From: Rhyzopertha dominica
Lineage: Eukaryota > Arthropoda > Insecta > Coleoptera > Bostrichidae
NCBI GenBank assembly: GCA_025024175.1
Contig: QCXZ01000086.1
Span: 22,844,245-22,908,244, forward strand
Direction: 5' to 3'
Length of the DNA: 64,000 nucleotides
Positions 48,411 through 59,860 of this stretch are shown piece by piece; the first letter of the stretch is position 1, and every line of letters begins with the position of its first letter. Below the pieces are notes generated by a model. That model was not told where the DNA came from and did no database searches. It worked only from the letters and a program-made list of their open reading frames with translations. A program made the position numbers and the translations under genes.

Positions 48411-49138
48411 TATTTGATAATGTTGTTCAGTGTAGATATGGCCTTTTCTTCGGACACTTTTCTTTGCCATTAAAACGTGATTTTTACTATCAAGAGTACC
48501 TATATATAGTCACGGTCAAATGGCCATTTCTATTTTATGGTAGTGAGTATCCCTTCGTTACAGTCTTATTAATGTAATCATCCGCATATACACACGATTA
48601 ACAGATCTTCCATGATTTTATTGATCGATCGAGCTTTCTCGAAGATAATAATAATAGTAATTTTATTCTCACCAGCCACTCGAATTGTAATAAAATAAAA
48701 TTTGTGTACTATACAAGTGACATTGCTGAGGCGAGAGCGAACGTGACTTAGAAGGTAGCATCAAGATGACGCTACTTCTGCTCTTCCACCCATCCCCGGG
48801 ATATATAAAGGAAGTAAATATTTATGTACGTCAAGCTAAATCTACAAATATAGACTGTAAAAAGATAAAGGGGCAACAATAGAGATAACGGAGGACACAG
48901 GGTACAACACAATGGTAAAAGAAATATCATGCAACAAATAAGACAGCGAAGAAGTGAAAAGAAAGGAGAAAACAGAAAAGATAAATGAAAAAAATACAGC
49001 GGACAGGGGTAATGCGACAAGCGATCCCACGAGGAACAGACCTGTCGCTGGCAGCATCAGAAAAACATAGCTATGCGTACTCATGTTCGCTCCGGTTACA
49101 CCTCTTCAAGCAAAAATTCACGCAACTTCTTCTTTATG
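48411..49138. other. AT-rich sequence behind LINE 3' end
   Basis: No gene recognised. On the minus strand this is 3' of the following LINE and may include its untranslated region. Hydrophobic minus-strand open frames at 48,772-49,084 come from purine-rich plus-strand sequence. Confidence 0.3.
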
Positions 49139-50550
49139 TTAATCGGGGACATAGATTTGAAACGCGTTTCTAAATTGTCGTTGGAAAAAAGCGCTTTTTT
49201 GCTGAGGGACGGTAATAATATTTTTCCTCCTGATGTTGACATGATGCACGTCCGTTCTAAAAGTTATTAATTTGTATAGGTACTGAGGCATTTTGTATAA
49301 AACTATATTATGATATAAGATTACTGAATGAAAGTAACGACGATGTTCCATGTTCAACCACCGAGCTTCCTTCAGTTTATACGTAATTCTAGAATTTCGC
49401 CGAATGCCATACACAAATCGAAAACACGAGTTCTGCACGCGCAGTATTGTTTGGCAGAAAATTTGATCCAAACCCTGACCGTAAACAGAATCACAAAAAT
49501 TACAATGAGAAAGCACCAGTGCATCACACAACAATGACCTTAACCTAGCGTCTAACATGTGACGATTCGAATACAGTATTTTTAAGTTCCCAAAAGCTTC
49601 ACTAATGCATTTGCTGATATGCTCTCTAAACCTGAGATTTTTGTCTATATAAAGTCCTAAGTTTCTAACCACTTTTTGATAACATAAAACAGTTCCATCC
49701 AACCTGACATCTAGCTTGGATCGCACGCTAGGAATATATTTTGGCTTTCCAAATAAAATTACATAGGATTTAGTTGAGTTAATTGTCAAGCTGTACCTCG
49801 CAGACAGAGATTAAACACGACCGAGATCGCTAGTGAGCTGGGCACTGGCGATATCCACCTCAGCAGGGGAAAAAGATAGATAGACCTGCGTATCATCAGC
49901 ATACTGATGGTACTGGCAGTTCTGTAAGCTATTACAAATTCTTGAAGAATAAATAATAAAAAACAACGGACCGATTATGGATCCTTGCGGAACACCAGAA
50001 GAAATATCGGCCCAATAAGACATCTCCTCCCCCAAAACCACCGCACTGACGTCGATTAGACAAGAAGTTGTGCACCAAACTAATAGCACTTTCATGAAAG
50101 CCACTGTAGTTAAGAATTGAAAGTAGTAAACTGTGATTAATAGTATTAAAGGCTTTTGAGTAATCTAGGAGAACCAGCGCAGTATCATCCGCAGCCCTCA
50201 GTATGTCATCCGTGATCTTTAACAATGAAGTAGTACAACTGTGTTCTTCTCTAATCTGCTGATCCATGATTTTTACTAATTGGTCTTAGATCTTTTCCTT
50301 CTGTTGGATTGCTCTTCTTAGGAATCGGTTGGATAAGAGATAGCTTCCATTGATGACGAAAAATGCCATTGACAATGCAAACATTTATAATATGAGTAAT
50401 ATAAGGAACAATAACTGGACAACAAAATTGCAACATGCTAATACTAATACCATCTGAACCCACTGATTTAATTGTTATCCTTGATATCAAAGACAGTATT
50501 ATGTCCTCACCAACAGATTTAAATCTAAATTTCTCCTCTTCACCTTCCAT
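49139..50550 (-). pseudogene. L2/CR1-like LINE, reverse transcriptase ORF
   Basis: Minus strand from 50,550: KSVGSDGISISMLQFC and HQWKLSLIQPIPKKSNPTEG with DLRPIS; then a deletion of some 40 residues; REEHSCTTSLLKITDDIL; ALVLLDYSKAFNTINHSLLL (palm Asp block); ISSGVPQGSIIGPLFFIIYS; HQYADDTQVYLSFSP (intact YADD); then ILFGKPKY, NLGLYIDKNLRFREHI and a long C-terminal domain ending YVPD at 49,139. YADDTQVYLSF resembles L2/CR1-type elements. Frameshifts near 50,030 and 49,810 and the internal deletion inactivate it, but it is the best-preserved RT in the window. Confidence 0.85.
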
Positions 50551-50574
50551 TAGCGAGTGAGATGAGAGATGCCT

Positions 50575-50820
50575 CTGGATTGTTCGGAAAATTTTGTTGG
50601 TCGGTATAAAAGAGAGAAAGAGAGAGAAGAAGAAGAGACCAACCTAAGCCGAACAAAGTGTTTTAAGTGCTAGTAATTGAAGTAGTTAATCGAATTAGTG
50701 GTGTTATAATAGTAGTGTATGGCACTAGTGGTGTTTGTATTTAGTGTATTCCGACACTAATGCTTATATAAATAAAGGAAGTTAAGTTAGAATCCGCATT
50801 TTTCTAATCCCTACACGTAA
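50575..50820 (+). mobile_element. Possible solo LTR
   Basis: A TATA-like GGTATAAAAGAGAG at 50,605-50,620, a region rich in AGTGTTTTAAGTGCTAGT, a polyadenylation-like AATAAA near 50,770 and an end CTACACGTAACA give the layout of a retrotransposon LTR (promoter, R, poly-A). I found no flanking direct repeat and no LTR partner, so the call is tentative. Confidence 0.35.
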
Positions 50821-51811
50821 CAATAATAACCACAATTCCATCGAACATTTTGTGGAAGTCTGTAACATTTCTGGCAAAAAAAAGTATAGTCAAGGCTTTC
50901 ATTGATTATGTTTGACAAAGGGCGTTTACGATTCTCAATTGCTTCTGGGTTGCTATTAAAATTTTACAACACCCCATTGCATAGCTAGACCCGATGCAAG
51001 GACGAGTTTTGTTCCGGGCTGGAAGGACTGTGACCAGTATATGTCTGGAAACACGTTGTTTCTTGCTACGTAGTTTTTGCCCGTCCGCAGCGCGTCCACG
51101 TGTCCACTGCGGTTCGCTGGGCGTCGTTGGGTCGGCGGGGGCGACTTCCTCCTACCCCCTGGTTTTTACCAGGTACACTGAGACGGAGTTTAATTTAATA
51201 ACTAATTAAGAACTGCTACGGGGGAAAATGCTCAATCAGAAACGTCACTGTTTCGTTTGGGACTTTAATTAGTACGAATGCAGGGGCGAAGGTGGGGTTT
51301 TCGACCTGCATTATGCAGTTTTTCCCCAAAATTCCCGAGCGCCGCAGGATTGTCGATTTCATTACCAGTAAAGGACCGCCCGCAGCGGGGGGTGTGACAT
51401 GTAGACGAGGAATTAAGAGGGAACTCCCGCGGAGGCAGTTCATAGCAAGAGCTCCTTAAAAAAGACGGATTGGAGTTCGGCAATTCATCGAGTATTAAGC
51501 GGCATTCCGCCCCCGTCGATTTAAACGGTCGGGGTAGTGAAAAGTTCTTGTGCACTGCGCGGTAATTGTGAATGCAAACAGGCGTACACGCCGCATAATT
51601 TCTAATTAACTTTAATGAAAACATTTAAACGTAACGGTTATTGTTTTATTGCAGAACAGTGAAATCGGTTAATTAAATGGCAGGAATGCGTCGTTGCTCG
51701 CGATGACAAAGCAAATTAACGCCAAATTAGGTGTTTGATACTTGGAAGGGCCATGAATAATCGACCTGATTGGGCCGTTTACTTCTATACCCAGATTGGG
51801 TTTTATTAGTA
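50821..51811. other. Unassigned, GC-richer from 51,000
   Basis: No gene recognised; open frames on both strands at 50,994-51,624 are composition-driven. Confidence 0.3.
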
Positions 51812-51905
51812 CCTAATATGCATATCCATGCTAAGCTGTCTGTACCACAACCGATTACACATAGGTTTGTTTCGCTTTATTGAAGCTCATCAGTGCAGGT
51901 TAGGC
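51812..51905 (-). repeat. Fragment of the ribozyme-bearing repeat
   Basis: Aligns with 15,929-16,015 (GCATATCCATGCT, CTGTCTG, ACCACAACC, AGCTCATCAGTGCAG). Only the ribozyme portion of the family is present here. Confidence 0.65.
51863..51899 (-). ncRNA. Hammerhead ribozyme motif, diverged copy
   Basis: The minus strand has CCUGCA, CUGAUGA (51,887-51,893), a perfect 4-bp stem II GCUU/AAGC with a CAAUA loop (51,874-51,886), then GAAAC. Stem II differs in sequence from the copy at 15,961 but still pairs, and pairs better. The stem III palindrome and the 3' half of stem I are eroded, so this copy is probably inactive. Confidence 0.55.
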
Positions 51906-51950
51906 ATACAACTCATTTTAGCTACATACCAAAGTTAAGTGGCAAAAAGT

Positions 51951-52329
51951 ATAGGGTTTGTATAAATGATTCATGCAACGCGGGCGGCGTTGATTTCTGA
52001 ATTCTTTACGCCGCCTTTTTATAACTGCTACCAAGCTACAATATGCACGGCGATAGTAGTTGAAGGTTGCAGATTAATGTCACACCGCAGCTCCGATATG
52101 TGAGCAACCTTAAAGTTAATTATTCCACAAAACACTACAGAATATGTTGAAAATACATACTCCTACACGTTTTCTCATATTAAAATATATCAAATAATTC
52201 AATATCATCAGATGACAATTATACGTCGAAGCAATAGTTGCGTTTACTTTCCTGAGAGGCGGCAAACTGATTTAATCAATAATTTGCATCAGCGCCCTGG
52301 ATGCATGAATCATTTATAGAAACCCTGTG
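51951..52329 (+). mobile_element. MITE of the ACAGGGTTT family, full length
   Basis: About 379 bp with terminal repeats: left TATAGGGTTTGTATAAATGA, right complement ACAGGGTTTCTATAAATGA, both continuing TTCATGCA. The interior holds the words shared with 18,950 and 61,182. No coding capacity. Confidence 0.75.
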
Positions 52330-53249
52330 CCATCTATCAGCAACAACTATCATCTTTTGTAAATGTTTATATCGTATTGACCAAATAAGACGAGCGACCA
52401 CAAGTGATTTATTTTATATTTTACACAAGCATCATGTAACTTTTAACTACTAAGTTAGTAATGTACTGTAAATATTGCTCTTTTAAATAATTTGTAATAG
52501 CCACTGACATACAGTTTTGAGAAGGATCTAACGCATTAAAACTGCGCATCTTATCCCCACGACTCGCCGTATTTCGTCTGTGTTGCTATAGACATCGTTC
52601 ATCGTAAAAAACTGCCCAACGTATTTTCAAATATTAAATGATTTTGTAGCTGTAATTGTACGAAGCACAAGTAATGCTAATTCAGCTCATTTTTAACAAA
52701 ACGTCACTATCGGAGTCAGCCACTGTCGACCATTACTTTGATCGTTGAAAGAGCTTCTCCAAATATGCGATCTTCTTTTCGACAACGCACTGGTTTGACA
52801 CTCCGAATAATAGGGAACATCTTACGCTCAGCCATTTGGCTAATAATTTAAAACTTCCAGACGGGTGCGCGCGGTGCAGGGACGAGACGAAACTACATCG
52901 GAAAATCTAAACCCCCCTGCTTAGTCTGAAGGGAATACAAATTTCAACAATTTCGTTAAAAAGTTAGAAAACTGCCTCCGAGAGCGAGCCCTGAATACCC
53001 TCTGTCTTAACCGTCCGCTTTTTTACGCTTTAAACTTCAGTAACAGTTTAAGATAATATAGATGAGTCGAGCGGGACGCGACACCTTTGCCAGACCATTC
53101 GCCCCGCTGCAGTTCTTTGCCGCTCTTATTGATCACTTAATTAAACAGCCTGGAAACAAGCTGGCTTTGATTGTGCTTTGTTTCGCGATCTTTAACGGAT
53201 AACCCTCACTGCTTTAACATACGTATCGGTATAAATATTGAGTATTCTC
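52330..53249. other. Unassigned sequence
   Basis: No gene or repeat recognised. Confidence 0.35.
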
Positions 53250-53345
53250 CCCACCAGGACTTCAGACATTCCAGGAGTACTTTACTCTACTGAAAATAAC
53301 AGCTTAGCTGCCGAAATACGTATTTGAGCTCTTTAAATCATTGTG
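53250..53345 (+). mobile_element. Penelope-like fragment with decayed hammerhead-like motif
   Basis: Relative of 20,131-20,305: CTCTACTGAAAATAACAGC, GCTGCCGAAATACGTATTT and TTTAAATCATTGTGGTTA. The first box is CUGAAAA and stem II has a mismatch, so the motif is decayed. Confidence 0.5.
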
Positions 53346-53900
53346 GTTAGTTTGATTACAATAGAAAACCACAACTTGAAAGTAAATGGTTTATGAAACG
53401 TGAAACGTTTCGTATTTATAAAAACCTGTTTCCGGATTTTTGTGTTATTTTTATTTGTGCTCTTAATTGTTGGTGGTTTGCTGATACCATGTACCTATAT
53501 TTACCATGCTTAGTTCAAAAGATAAATAAAATAAATAAATTATGCAACTATTTGATGAAATGCCACTAAAACAGCAATTATAATTAAATTATGCCCAAAA
53601 ACACTTAATTTGAAAGCGTAAAATTGAAAATAATGTTTTTTTATCTCGTCACTATGGACACTATAATTAATACAACAAAAGATTTGAATAGATTAGATCA
53701 AGTTTTTGTGAAATTAAAAGATTGTTTTCGATAAATGTTCTTTGTTAATCAAAGATTTCATACTTAAGTTTCGTGATTGATAAAGAAGGATTGCATACTT
53801 CTTTGTGTAAAGTTAGGGCAGATAAAGCAGCACCAGTACCCACTAATGCTAAGTTGAAGTCATTCATTTATACCAAATCTAGCTACCTTATTAGAACCAC
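53346..53900. other. AT-rich unassigned sequence
   Basis: No gene recognised. Confidence 0.35.
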
Positions 53901-54515
53901 TTTATTAGTTGTTAAATCTTAATGATCCGTGGAACTGGTTTTCAGAATGTGACAATGGTTTTAACAAACATACTGGTATTTTATGTTCAACAAAGGTATT
54001 ACTTCCTTATAATTCAGATCATTCTGTAAGAATGAGTAACGTTTCAGATTATTATTATTTAGCAACAAGTTTACGTTGGTTACAGACCATAGGCCACTGA
54101 CTACCATTTTTCACCCTGCGAAGGGCGTTCCAAATTTTCTGCGAACAGACTAAGAAGGTTATTCTATCAAATTATACCTGTAGATATAAAATTGAATCCG
54201 TGAATTCGAAAATTGTTAAATTATTTCAGTAATAATAAAGATTTTGCTCTGAATTTTAATGCAGTACGACACGCTACATCGAACGATAACATTTTTTAAA
54301 GTATGTTTTGCAGGAATGCCCAAAACTACCGATGTTCAATTTAAACCGTATAGTAAAAATTTAGCAGTTTACACAAACACATCCTAATGAGTATACATGT
54401 TTCTCACATGAGTATTACTAAAATGAAAAGTCTGGCCAGATCTGGTTGCCAGATTTAGATTCAGATATTGAAACTATTGCGAAATTGTTACGTAGTACTA
54501 TATCGCTAAAACGAT
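53901..54515 (+). pseudogene. Ty3/gypsy-type retrotransposon remnant (RNase H to integrase)
   Basis: In broken frames on the plus strand: a strand-start region (CSTKVLLPYNSDHSVRMSNV at 53,980-54,035), TDHRPLTTIFHPAKGVPNF (54,083-54,140), cognate of the RNase H block, ANRLRR in a shifted frame, then HMSITKMKSLARS and PDLDSDIETIAKL near 54,395-54,495, cognate of the zinc-binding N-terminus of integrase (histidine pair kept, cysteines not seen). No LTRs or other domains. Several stops. Confidence 0.6.
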
Positions 54516-54670
54516 TAGTAAGGAACTCTGAAAATTCGAATGAAACGGTATAGGAAGGACGCTTTTCTGGATTTACATCAAAACTAGCTCTTCTTCTCCA
54601 TAGGATGGCACTCTTATGTGTTAATAGTTAATTGGCAGGAAATATATTATCTCACATACNTAATACTCCT

Positions 54671-54775
54671 AGGTATTTTGATTTGAAAGCTTCCATTTGA
54701 ATCCCAGAGCTACTTCTGAGGAAGACAACGACATAAGTGTCGAAACATCAAGAACAAATTAGCAATGTGGGAACA
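54671..54775. mobile_element. Penelope-like insertion, diverged, with hammerhead-like motif
   Basis: It begins with the family tail inverted (ATTTTGATTTGAAAGCTTCC) and continues into AGAGCTACTTCTGAGGAAGA. The motif at 54,716-54,749 has CUGAGGA, extra A, GACAA..GUGUC hairpin, GAAAC and AUC in place of GUC. Stem III is weakened by a C-A pair. It ends in AATGTGGGAACA, matching the arm sequence of the 13,118 copy. N at 54,660 just before it. Confidence 0.55.
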
Positions 54776-56797
54776 ATGTGTAAATTACTGCTCTGATTTT
54801 TTTACCTTCATCTCACACATATAAGTACACCATTGGACTCATGGATTTGAACCATATTATGCAGGGGCGCCAACTCCATGGGTGTTCGGGGACTCCAGCA
54901 CCCACAAGAGGTAGATTGTGGGTGCGGAACACCCACGACCAAATAGACATCAACACTGATTAGTAATGAGTAATTGGCTAGTGTTCTTAATTGCCGTTTT
55001 TATGTTTTTATTTTTAAACGTTCCGATTAATTTTGTTTCAATCCAGTAATCTATACCTTCTATGTTCTACTGTTTGTAGATTATTTATTTGTAGTAGTAG
55101 TAGAATACCAGATTTTATTTATCAACGTTTTCGGGAATGAATTGTGTATTAGTAATGTTTTTAAATTTTTCTCAATAAATTGTGAATGTGATATTTTAAT
55201 AATTCTATGTTTCATCTGTTTTGTCGATGACTTAATAATGCTGGTACCAACAAAGGCGCTAGAACAAATCTAGCATTTTTGTGCTTATCTCTTTTTTTCC
55301 TCTTGTGTATCTTTCTATTTATATCGTACATAGTTCTGTCCTATTACATGTGTAACTATTGAGTTCTATTGGACGGATTCATAGATACGATTTTTACGAT
55401 TATGTTAACATGTGCACTCACGAGGTTTTCTAAAAGCCGGCCCCCCTGATATTATGCTTTCTTCTACTTGTACAATGCCTCGAAATTTTTATTTGGGCTC
55501 TTGTATGATCGACCGCAAAATTTATGCACCTTCTAGAACAATAAAAAAAACTGGTTTAGAGGTTATAGAACAAAGCAATGCTGTACTGTACTGGAGGGAG
55601 TACTCTGAGGTCTTATAACTACAAAAGCACGATTTACAACAAGGTGAAAGGAAGATTTCCAATATATGTTGATGTAAATAAGATCGTAAAGTTATTTCCG
55701 ACCAATACGTGAAAGCTTAGTTGCTGGTAAGACATCAAAGAGGAAGTAGCTGCGCATTCAGCTACTTTCATTATGGGTAGCAAACAATAATCAAAACACC
55801 AGCGGAAGACCGCACGCTTTGCCGGCGTATGGCTGCGGGAAAATTAATATATCGGGCTAGTTGTCAAAGGGCTTATTGCCTATATTGCAGCAACAGCCAC
55901 ACCACAGGATCACTCAGCGCTGGGGGTATTAATAAAGTTCTTGCATCGCCGTTACAATTAGCGTATATCCAAAGCAAAACTTCGAGACAATGGTGTCGCT
56001 CCGAAGTTTTGTCAGACGCCATCTCTTTGCGTGACGATAGCGATGCTGTGTTCTGTTGAACAGGGACAACTTTACGTGCTTGGAAATTTATAATTTGGAA
56101 AAGCTTCTTCCAATGGACTATCGCGGATTCCGAGTTTGTCGACCACAAAGGAACGGCTGCTTTTAAGGCGTCAAACTTTTGAAGGAGTCCACCGTTTTTA
56201 CAATTTTGATTGACGTTTTAGCAAGAGGTGTCTACCATTAATAGTGCTTATGTTAATTTTAAATTAACGGATAGTTACTCGGTAATAAAAACAACAATAA
56301 TGTCAAGAACAAGAACAAATAATCACGATAATAAAACAGAAAAGCAATTAAATTTTTTGGTACGCGATCAATAAAGAATGACGCTATACTTTCCAAAGGT
56401 AACTTTTACAAAATCCGGATGACATACTGTTTGTACCCATGTGAGGATATTTGTTTCTAATGAAGCATATGAATATTGGAATACTGTTGGTTTTATTAAC
56501 GCTTGTCTAACTGAATCAAATGTTTTTTAACATTCCATTGAGCATTCTGCAAGGTTTTGGCGTAGTAGAAGTGTCTTACACTTCTCTTTCAATACTGAAT
56601 GAAAGACGTATGTCTGATCGTTCTAAATTGGGTGAGCAAGGACACGTGTCACATAAATTATATCATGCAAGCAATTGGTGGCGGCGAGACTATAGATATC
56701 GAAATAGAAACAGACATAAAGTAAATGATGACACAAATAACGTTGATGATATTTTAATGGGTTAACAGGNATAAGAAGAAAGGAAAAAGTATTGCCA
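54776..56797. other. Unassigned sequence
   Basis: About 2 kb with no recognised gene or element. Short open frames at 55,412-55,618 and 55,829-56,148 lack domains. N at 56,770. Confidence 0.3.
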
Positions 56798-56860
56798 GCC
56801 TTGACCGAGATTTGAACTCGGGACCTTTTGAACACGCTCTACCACTGAGCTATCAGGGGC
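56798..56860 (-). tRNA. tRNA-like sequence lacking the anticodon loop
   Basis: The minus strand carries an A box (TAGCTCAGTGGTAGAGC) and B box (GAGTTCAAATC) with a good T stem (CCGAG/CTCGG) and partial acceptor pairing. Compared with the copy at 56,944 nine bases of the anticodon arm are missing, so it cannot be a working tRNA. Likely a pseudogene or part of a tRNA-derived repeat. Confidence 0.55.
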
Positions 56861-56943
56861 TGATGCGCCCGATGCAGCGCATCAGCAGCGTTACATATGA
56901 ACTTTGATGTATATATGCCACCTTGACCTCGACTCTGAATAGG

Positions 56944-57014
56944 GCCCTGATAGCTCAGGGATAGAGCGTTTGACTAGTGTTCAAAAGGTACCGAGTTCAA
57001 ATATCGGCCAAGGC
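56944..57014 (+). tRNA. tRNA-Thr(AGT)-like sequence, probably pseudogene
   Basis: A 71-nt cloverleaf: D arm GCTC/GAGC, perfect 5-bp anticodon stem TTTGA/TCAAA with loop CTAGTGT, giving anticodon AGT after U33, variable loop AGGTA, T arm CCGAG/ATCGG with one mismatch, acceptor 5 of 7 pairs. Two acceptor mismatches and the T-stem mismatch argue for a pseudogene or SINE head. It faces the other tRNA-like sequence 84 bp away in inverted orientation. Confidence 0.5.
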
Positions 57015-57242
57015 TATAGTGCGCGGAAATTAGGATTGAGTGTATTGCTTTAGTTAAGGAAACAATCATCACGTGTGATTGAAATATTCAGACAACAGTA
57101 GAGAACGGTAGAAGCATGGATGTAGATACTTACTTCAGCAAGGAATGTATACAGGTATATAATTCTAATGTGCACATGAGTTTACTTATTAGAGAAACGC
57201 GGCGGTACCTTTATAATTATATTTTAATTTTAAATAGTCATG

Positions 57243-57380
57243 CCGAAAAGGTATAAATTGCAGGTTGCATTAATGAAACAATTTACTGTTTTTCAAGTGC
57301 CAAAAGATGAAAGAATTCTTAAAACAGTGGATAAAATCAATTGGTGGTGTATATCCTAACCTGGTATTAGGCAAAACTAT
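57243..57380 (+). pseudogene. Possible THAP-domain remnant
   Basis: Starting at ATG 57,243 the frame gives MPKRYKLQVALMKQ, then FTVFQVPKDERILK, and in a shifted frame QWIKSIGGVYPNL. The pattern VFxxPKDExxRxxWxxAI is typical of THAP domains. The zinc cysteines are not evident and the frame breaks near 57,325. It is the second THAP scrap in the window. Confidence 0.35.
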
Positions 57381-58971
57381 AATTGTAAATTAGAGGAAGC
57401 CTTAAGTTTTTCTAGAAAAATTCGAAGCACTTTAATATTTTTGTCTATTACATCACAAACGTTTATCGAATGGAATCACCTGTGAAACGAAAAAGTTTGA
57501 AAGTTATTTTAGCTCCTTCTGGGACAACAGCTGCAAATTCTGTATATTACAGAAAAATTTTGTTTGACTAGTTGCCAAATAAAGTTGGAGTAAAATTTTG
57601 TGGAAGCTTCTTAAAATCGAAAATATGAGCTGCATTAGCTCAGCTTATTTCTCTATTATCTCCCAACAGCAATTCTTGAATTAATTTTCCCGAAATCTCC
57701 CCTTTGTGTTTAGAAAAATTCCTCCAAGTAACTCAATACTACAATTAGCACGGGCCAACAGAATGAACAGGAAGCGAAAAACTCGGGCGGGCTCACGTTT
57801 CATATAAATGTAAATTGAAAACTTCGCCATCTCCGAATAATAGCGCCTCACTTCACGGATTCGCGGGCATGAGACGAGGATTAAAAAAATAAGTATTCCC
57901 AACTTGCAGATTTTAATGAAATTATGCATTCAAAAGGAATGCCACGTCCCAAAACAAACAGACTCGGTTTTTTTTGCACGCGAGTCTTTTTTTTTACTGG
58001 GCCGCGGAACATCAATCAAAGGGGGTTATCCCCCCACTCTACGACAGTTTTGTCCGGCCTGCAGCCCAAAGAAATATCCGCAAGCTGATACACGGACAAT
58101 GCGGCAGAATCAAAAAACGTCTTTGTCTTGCACTCTAGACTCATTACTGCCAGAAAACCTTTAACCGTAACATTTTATTGAAAAGTATTGTACCACAGAA
58201 AGAGGTGGTCATTTTTTAACAAGTTGTCCGAAGAATTTTGCGAATTTTGTCCAGTTATTTTTTTTTCTCGAAACTGTATTTGTCGTTGCTTTCAGACATG
58301 GCTAAAAGTTTTCTCTCAAAAAATTGGATTTTGTACTGTAATGTTTGATTAATTGGCGATTTTGTCCCGATATAGATGGCCGGCTCTCGAATTTCTTCAG
58401 TTACCTGCTCTGGAAGTGTATTGCAGTAGCCTTAACTGATTTCAGTTTTCTGATAATGATTTAAAAGTTACTTTTTGTTGACCATCCATTTCTTAAGCAA
58501 GTTAAGGGGTTGTTAGCCTCTAAACAATAATTGAGAGTCTATTCCTCGAGTTTTTTTAGTTCACAAAAGAAAACTGGAAGCCATATGTAAATCAGAAATT
58601 TGCTCATTCAAAGTTTGAAATGATAGTTGAGACAACTTCCACGAACATACTCGAGTGGCTTTCACAAAAATTGCTTTGTAGTGCACAGTTTTCGGAAGCG
58701 ATCGTTATCTGAAGGTGTTCTGCAAGCTTTTCTGGAAATTATAGTTCAAACAAGTTGTTTCCGTAACGCATGACTCGTAGGCCGCACAACAAAATTCAAG
58801 GAGGTCGGTATGTTTCAGGAAACTGAGACAGATCTTGACGTTTAAGGTTGTTAAAAGCCTGTTTACTCGAGAAGTGACAACGGTGAAGACGAACTTCCAC
58901 GAACGTACACGAATCGCTTTATCGCAAAAATGGATTCATCGAAATTTGTTACGAAGAAATTAGATGCTTAC
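57381..58971. other. Unassigned; probable intron of the minus-strand gene
   Basis: No coding sequence recognised. If the exon ending at 58,972 is real, at least the part next to it is intron on the minus strand, beginning GTAAGC. Confidence 0.35.
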
Positions 58972-59055
58972 CTTTGAAGGACTGCAAGTGTTGGTATGCC
59001 CGGATCCCGTCATGGGGCCGCCGAAACTGGGCACAGAGAAGGGTACGAAGAGCAT
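58972..59055 (-). CDS. Putative first coding exon of an unidentified host gene
   Basis: Minus strand. An ATG at 59,055 opens 28 codons (MLFVPFSVPSFGGPMTGSG, then HTNTCSPSK) and ends in phase 0 at a strong donor, AAG followed by GTAAGC (58,966-58,971). The open frame continues upstream to about 59,451 without an ATG and with a stop just before, so the upstream part is better read as 5' UTR, although an upstream splice acceptor could make more of it coding (it encodes a Thr/Ala/Gln-rich stretch). CpG-rich surroundings fit a promoter-proximal exon. Family not recognised; the next exon is not seen in the window. Confidence 0.45.
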
Positions 59056-59860
59056 GGGGGTGATTCCGACGGCCGTCTGCGGCAGCTGGTTGACAGGGTC
59101 CGGTCCCAGGGCGTTATCTCGGCAACTACAGGCCGTGACCAGCAGCTGGGGCGTCTGCACCCCGGCGGCTGCCGTGGTGGCGGTTGTCGGTCGCTGCTGC
59201 TGGCCGTAGGGGTGAGGGCGGCCAGTGGCGGCCACTCTGGGCCGCAGGGGACCTCCGGACGGGCTGCTGGTGCGGCGCGGCTTCCAGACCGCGCACGGGT
59301 ACACGCCGACGAGGCTGTAGCCCACCAAGACCGGCGACGTCGCCAAAGGTTCTGCAGCTGAGTCGGCCAGGACTGAACACCGGCGGCACTCGCGGCTATG
59401 CAGATGGTCCGCGTGAGGGCACCCCGACGTGCGACGAAGACGCCGCTTCACTCATGACACGTGGTGGTTGCGCCAACGCAGCGGGGCGGCAGGTCGCGGC
59501 GTGTTCTTGTTCGCAGCCACACGATAAATAAGCGGCCGCAGAGCGCGGACGGAGCGAGCCGGAGGCGGCAACGCGCGCTCTCTAGGATGAACGGGCGTGT
59601 CGCAGGCTCCCCAAAACCCAACGCCAGCGCAATCAATGAAATATATATACATTACACAATGCACACCACAGTACAACGCGTAAAACCACCGGCTTTACAC
59701 AGGTAATCTTGGACGCCGGCACGTCTTGCAGATCCTCCGTCGTAAACACCCCCAAGTCGCCATCGGCAGCGGACAGCGACGCTCGGAGCGCCGACAAACA
59801 CCAGACAGTTGCATTGAAATTAGTGATTGCGGTGATTCCAAGGGTAGCGCGGGCGAAACG
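59056..59860 (-). promoter_or_regulatory. CpG-rich putative 5' UTR and promoter region
   Basis: The most GC- and CpG-dense part of the window (59,000-59,620), adjoining the putative first exon. A TATA-like TATATATATTTC lies on the minus strand at 59,641-59,652; a TATAAAAAAGG with GCAGTC 26 bp later lies on the plus strand at 59,869-59,897. Either could be a core promoter; no initiator clinches it. Long open frames on all strands in this block are a GC effect. Confidence 0.35.

Noticed and set aside
48772..49084. Hydrophobic minus-strand open frames resembling membrane proteins
   Set aside because: They arise from purine-rich plus-strand sequence; no start context, partner exon or family.
58996..59706. 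Long open frames on both strands of the CpG-rich block
   Set aside because: GC-rich sequence lacks stops in all frames. The minus-strand frame begins at GTG with a stop before it, not at an ATG, so only the part after 59,055 is called.
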